A stretch of 64,000 nt of DNA from Pictodentalium vernedei (lineage: Eukaryota; Mollusca; Scaphopoda; Dentaliida; Dentaliidae). The notes under the pieces were generated by a model. The model was not told where the DNA came from, did no database searches, and worked only from the letters and a program-made list of their open reading frames with translations. Location of the stretch: contig CM062289.1 of the NCBI GenBank assembly GCA_031216915.1, forward strand, positions 448,284,910 to 448,348,909. The letters run 5' to 3'. Below are positions 62,593 to 64,000 of this stretch, one piece after another. Numbering within the stretch: the first letter of the stretch is position 1; every line of letters begins with the position of its first letter. The position numbers were made by a program, and so were the translations under genes.

Positions 62593-62812
62593 CCCTTTAC
62601 CTAACACGAAAGGCAGACGACACTTGCAAACAAAATTCTTGAATAACTATTTTTTGCATCAAAACATAGCTTATCGCCTCTCATTGGAATGAGCTCATTC
62701 CAGTGACAGTTTGTAAGCAATATTTTTGAGACAAAAAATGAAAAAAATAATGAAAATTGAATGGTGATATTTGTGAATGGCACTTGGTGGTTTGGACGAT
62801 TATGTTAGAGAG
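62593..62812. mobile_element. piggyBac-like MITE, family B, copy 6, 49 bp after exon 11
   Basis: TTAA at 62589-62592 and 62813-62816; left CCCTTTACCTAAC, right end decayed (tatgttagagag). Central hairpin cattggaatgagctcattcc. It lies just inside the intron after exon 11. Confidence 0.7.
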
Positions 62813-62884
62813 TTAAAGGAATAACCCTCTTAATAGCACATGTCTAAATTTCCATTCAAAAGCTGTTGAATCAATTCCTGTTAA

Positions 62885-63126
62885 CTGGTAAAGTGCTAAG
62901 TTATTTTTGGTCCTGGAAATTTCTTTGTACATCTTTGCCTTGTTACAATTTATGGGAGAGTGCCTATAGGCACTCTCCCATAAATTGTGACAAGGCAAAT
63001 CCTAACAGATAAAATAATATCACTTCAAAGATAATATGAAGCACATCCACGGAATATGAAGCCTTTAAATTGCAATACCGGGACTTCAGAATAAAGCCCA
63101 AATATGGGCTTCCAGCACTCTACCAG
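62885..63126. mobile_element. TTAA-flanked hairpin MITE (ctggtag ends), copy 2
   Basis: TTAA at 62881-62884 and 63127-63130; ends CTGGTAAAGTGCT and complement AGCACTCTACCAG. Length 242 bp. Hairpin core gggagagtgcctataggcac. Confidence 0.85.
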
Positions 63127-63130
63127 TTAA

Positions 63131-64000
63131 GGCCATACAAAGTTGATTTTCTGTTTCTCAGGCCATTTTTTCCAAAAAAGCATGCGGCCGGGCGGGTTTT
63201 TTTTTTTTCTTTTTCTTTTCTCCCCGAGAGGTTGTTTGTGGTAATTTGACCCCCATCCAAACGCCTGGTGGACCACGCAAAATTTCGCAAATATATTGGT
63301 TATTCACCACAGGGGTGTTGGGTCGTAAATGAAGTGGGGTTTGAATGTTTGTTTTTTCAGTGAAACGTGAAAATTATAACACAAGACGAAAGTCACGAAA
63401 CGCCTCGTGGGTGAAACGTCTCGGGTTGAAACGTCTCTGGGACAAATCAAATGTCGAAGTGCCAACTTTCAGAGATTTATTTTACAAAAAAAAAAAATCC
63501 TTTCACAACCTGCCTAATAAAATCGTGAGTCGCAATTTTTCCCCATTATATTCAAAATTATCACAACCCATTTGAACGGGCAGTTCATCCAAAAATCATA
63601 TTTCTTTTAAATCTGAAAATGAAATACAAAACGAATGTTTGCGTGTTTTTATTAACCAATTCGTCCGCACATACCTGCCTATATGCAATTTATTTTCAAC
63701 TATGACTGTTACTTTTATATCAAGCAACGGTTACTATTAGTTATCCAATTATCCTGCATCTCAAATGCATTTATTTAAATTAACTGGGAAACTCGTAACG
63801 GTTTCAAATAACAGTACACAAATTCCCAATGACGGCCATTCACAATACAAATGTTACTAAAAATAAATGCCAGGAGACTGTGTTCCATTCAACATAGCAC
63901 CTGACTTTGCAGACTTTCTGAGGTTTGGTGCGAATCAAATGTGGTGTGAATCGACCATTCCCCTTTGTGACTGTTTGTTGTCAGACTGAAAGACACCTTC
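63131..64000. mobile_element. Harbinger-family element, left part, runs off the window
   Basis: Starts GGCCATACAAAGTTGATTT with TAA before it, then tctgtttctcaggcc and a T run. Near 63930 it matches the interior of 29248-31262 (gaccattcccctttgtg). Its right end is beyond the window. Confidence 0.55.

Larger units (their letters stand above)
62544..64000 (+). other. BAZ1B intron, partial at window end
   Basis: Contains a degenerate piggyBac-like MITE (62593-62812), a TTAA-flanked hairpin MITE (62885-63126) and the left part of a Harbinger-family element (from 63131) that resembles the one at 29248-31262. No further coding exon is visible before the window ends. Confidence 0.65.

Overview
The window is a piece of an animal genome and is mostly intron. 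The only gene I can support is a large part of BAZ1B (WSTF, the Williams syndrome transcription factor) on the + strand. Eleven consecutive internal coding exons (50-62543, about 1.68 kb of coding sequence in total) join in a continuous reading frame across matching splice phases. They run from the linker after the N-terminal WAC domain, through the C-motif region of the N-terminal atypical kinase and a lysine/serine/aspartate-rich linker, to the DDT domain and the start of WHIM1. The WAC exons lie upstream of the window; the rest of WHIM1, the PHD finger and the bromodomain lie downstream. In other animals BAZ1B pairs with the ISWI ATPase SMARCA5/SNF2H in the WICH chromatin-remodelling complex.

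The AT-rich composition, the many elements that start with TTAGCTCA and end with GGCCTCTTGTTT, the tRNA-derived SINEs and the divergence of the BAZ1B protein from vertebrates suggest a marine invertebrate, most likely a mollusc. This is inference; no species can be named from the sequence alone.

The introns are a layered record of transposon insertions, several dated relative to one another by nesting and by exact target-site duplications (TSDs). Region by region: 0.1-7.2 kb has a TA-flanked MITE, a 334-bp tandem repeat and piggyBac-like MITEs, one of them inside a SINE tail. 7.2-14.2 kb is a decayed DIRS-like (tyrosine-recombinase) retroelement. 15.2-16.8 kb holds exons 2 and 3. 17-21 kb has nested MITEs, two hAT-type elements and SINEs. 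22.5-24.5 kb holds exon 4, with a Harbinger-like MITE starting at intron position +5 and a hAT element inside that MITE. 25.6-28.9 kb is a Mutator-like element with about 200-bp inverted repeats, a 9-bp TSD and a zinc-finger ORF. 29-33.9 kb is mixed repeats. 34.5-38.3 kb has a 39-bp minisatellite that is open on both strands and a 170-bp satellite with a three-unit higher-order pattern. 39.7-43.3 kb holds exons 6-8. 43.5-48.8 kb has MITEs and a 1.27-kb hAT element. 48.9-57.5 kb holds exons 9 and 10, with a second, rearranged DIRS fragment ending just before exon 10. 57.5-64 kb has a triple-nested repeat stack and exon 11.

I saw no rRNA gene, functional tRNA gene or CRISPR array. Nearly all open frames outside the eleven exons are repeat-derived or chance frames.
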